7,218 bases of DNA from contig DLUN01000109.1 of the NCBI GenBank assembly GCA_003444615.1, forward strand, positions 1-7,218. Reading direction: 5' to 3'. This DNA comes from Syntrophomonas sp. GTDB taxonomy: Bacteria > Bacillota > Syntrophomonadia > Syntrophomonadales > Syntrophomonadaceae. This document shows, one piece after another, positions 5,933 to 7,218 of this stretch (position 1 is the first letter of the stretch; each line of letters begins with the position of its first letter). A model generated the notes under the pieces. It did no database searches, was not told the DNA's origin, and saw only the letters and a list, made by a program, of their open reading frames with translations. The position numbers and the translations under genes were made by a program.

Positions 5933-7218
5933 TTAAACGGCAACCGGTTGTTTTTCATAATGAGAAAATTCCATAGAGAATCCAGCCCTACCCTGGGTTA
6001 ACGAGCGCAGCGTTGTCGAATAACCAAACAATTCTGCTAAAGGTACACTTCCTCTAATTATTTGCGTATTATTCTCGGTAGACATGGATTCCAAGCGTCC
6101 GCGCCGGTTGCTTATATTATTGATTATATTACCGGTAAATTCCTCGGGAGATGTTATCTCTAATTTCATAATGGGCTCGAGTAAATAGGACCCGGCTTTT
6201 TTCAAACACTCCCGGGTCGCCATCATGGCTGCGGTGCGAAAAGCCATCTCTGATGAGTCTACTTCATGGTAAGACCCATCTAATAAGGTCGCTTTTACGT
6301 TTACCACCGGGTAACCTTTCACAACCCCTTCTTCCAGAGCCTGACGTACTCCTGATTCTACGGCGGGAATGTATTCTTTAGGCACATTACCTCCTACAAC
6401 CTGACTGGCAAACTCAAATCCTTCTTCAGCAGGCTCAAGACGCAGTACTACATGAGCAAACTGCCCTTTTCCACCAGTCTGTTTAACAAACCGGGTCACA
6501 TGCTCTGCTGGGTGGGAAATAGTCTCCTTATAGGCAACCTGGGGCTGGCCTATGGTAAAGTCAATACCGAACTCCCGGCTTAGACGCTCAGTAACTATTT
6601 CCAAATGCAGTTCACCCATGCCAGATATCAGAGTTTGTCCGGTGTCTCGGTTATACCCTACCCTAAAGGTTGGATCCTCTGCAGATATCCTGTTAAGAGC
6701 TTCCCCTAGTTTGCCCTGGTCAGACTGGGTTTTCGGTTCAATAGCTATTTGAATAACTGGTTCAGGGAAAGTAATGGGTTCCAACAATACCATGAAATCT
6801 TCGTCACAAAGGGTATCCCCGGTTCCCACATCTTTTAATCCGATTATGGCTACTATATCACCAGCTGTTACCGAATCAACTTCTTCCCGGTGATTGGCAT
6901 GGATCTTAACTAAGCGCCCAATCCGCTCCTTTTTCCCCTTGCTGCTATTGTATACATATGTGCCGGCATGGCAGGTGCCCGAATAAACACGGGCAAAAGC
7001 TAATTTACCCACATGACGATCACTGACAATCTTAAAAATGAGAGCCGCAAACTGTTTACCGGCATCAGGCAGAACTTCAACTGTGTCTTCGCTCCCTAGA
7101 TAAGTAGCAGTAGCAGTTTTACCTTCCAAGGGTGAAGGCAGGTAATCCACAATAGCATCAAGAAGCGTCTGCACCCCTATATTTCTATAGGAACTTCCGC
7201 AAATAACCGGTACCATGT
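5933..7218 (-). CDS. fusA: Elongation factor G-type translational GTPase, partial (N-terminus beyond window)
   Basis: The visible 427-plus residues match the C-terminal part of EF-G, the GTPase that drives tRNA-mRNA translocation on the ribosome. The reading frame is still open at the window edge; the ATG at 7214-7216 is internal, because the G domain with its nucleotide-binding motifs is missing and the first visible segment (MVPVICGSSYRNIGVQTLLD) matches the end of that domain. Counting from this Met, domain II covers about 52-145 (HANHREEV, AGDIVAIIGLKD, GTGDTLCD), domain III about 150-228 (SGMGELHLEI), domain IV about 230-350 (KQTGGKGQFAHV, DGSYHEVDSSEMAF), and domain V about 351-420 (LEPIMKLEIT, RRGRLESM, TQGRAGFSMEFSHY). 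The chain ends soon after FSHY with EKQPVAV, shorter than many str-operon EF-Gs. Domain V reads TGNIINNISNRRG where canonical EF-G has a GDV-x-GDL-type sequence. No tuf gene follows, so this may be a second EF-G paralog. TetM-type ribosome protection proteins are less likely given the typical EF-G domain IV and V motifs. Confidence 0.92.
   Translation of the reverse strand, partial: MVPVICGSSYRNIGVQTLLDAIVDYLPSPLEGKTATATYLGSEDTVEVLPDAGKQFAALIFKIVSDRHVGKLAFARVYSGTCHAGTYVYNSSKGKKERIGRLVKIHANHREEVDSVTAGDIVAIIGLKDVGTGDTLCDEDFMVLLEPITFPEPVIQIAIEPKTQSDQGKLGEALNRISAEDPTFRVGYNRDTGQTLISGMGELHLEIVTERLSREFGIDFTIGQPQVAYKETISHPAEHVTRFVKQTGGKGQFAHVVLRLEPAEEGFEFASQVVGGNVPKEYIPAVESGVRQALEEGVVKGYPVVNVKATLLDGSYHEVDSSEMAFRTAAMMATRECLKKAGSYLLEPIMKLEITSPEEFTGNIINNISNRRGRLESMSTENNTQIIRGSVPLAELFGYSTTLRSLTQGRAGFSMEFSHYEKQPVAV

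Overview
The window looks like chromosomal DNA of a low-to-moderate GC Gram-positive bacterium, most likely an anaerobic member of the Clostridia. The reasons are strong purine-rich Shine-Dalgarno sequences, several GTG and TTG starts, a short Mrp/NBP35 ATPase with an N-terminal cysteine cluster, and an ECF sigma factor followed by a zinc-finger membrane anti-sigma factor. Genus cannot be fixed from the sequence alone. No mobile element, CRISPR array, tRNA or rRNA was seen.

Left part, minus strand (about 78-1817). Three genes read leftwards: a DUF188/UPF0178 (YaiI/YqxD-like) protein, the iron-sulfur carrier ATPase Mrp, and a 48-codon gene (113-259) with a strong ribosome binding site and its own terminator hairpin. 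A good sigma-A-type promoter lies just before mrp. The small gene has a candidate promoter but could also be reached by readthrough from mrp.

Middle part, plus strand (2028-5914). An ECF sigma factor (TTG start) overlaps by 20 bases a membrane anti-sigma factor (GTG start). That protein has an HxxxCxxC zinc motif, one membrane helix and a large outer region, and the pair is closed by a perfect 11-bp terminator hairpin. Next is a 644-residue hybrid histidine kinase with PAS, HisKA, HATPase, receiver and HPt domains. It has no membrane segment and no adjacent output regulator.

Right part, minus strand (5933 to the window end). This is the C-terminal two thirds of an EF-G-type translational GTPase, convergent with the kinase. 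A 10-bp hairpin covering the kinase stop codon can terminate both. No tuf or ribosomal protein gene lies downstream of this EF-G, so it may be a second, non-str-operon copy.

Functionally the window combines two signal-transduction modules (sigma/anti-sigma and a phosphorelay kinase) with housekeeping genes. The most novel items are the 48-codon gene, the Cys/His cluster at the kinase N-terminus, and the unusual domain V residues of the EF-G. I see no clear evidence of a wholly new multi-gene system.
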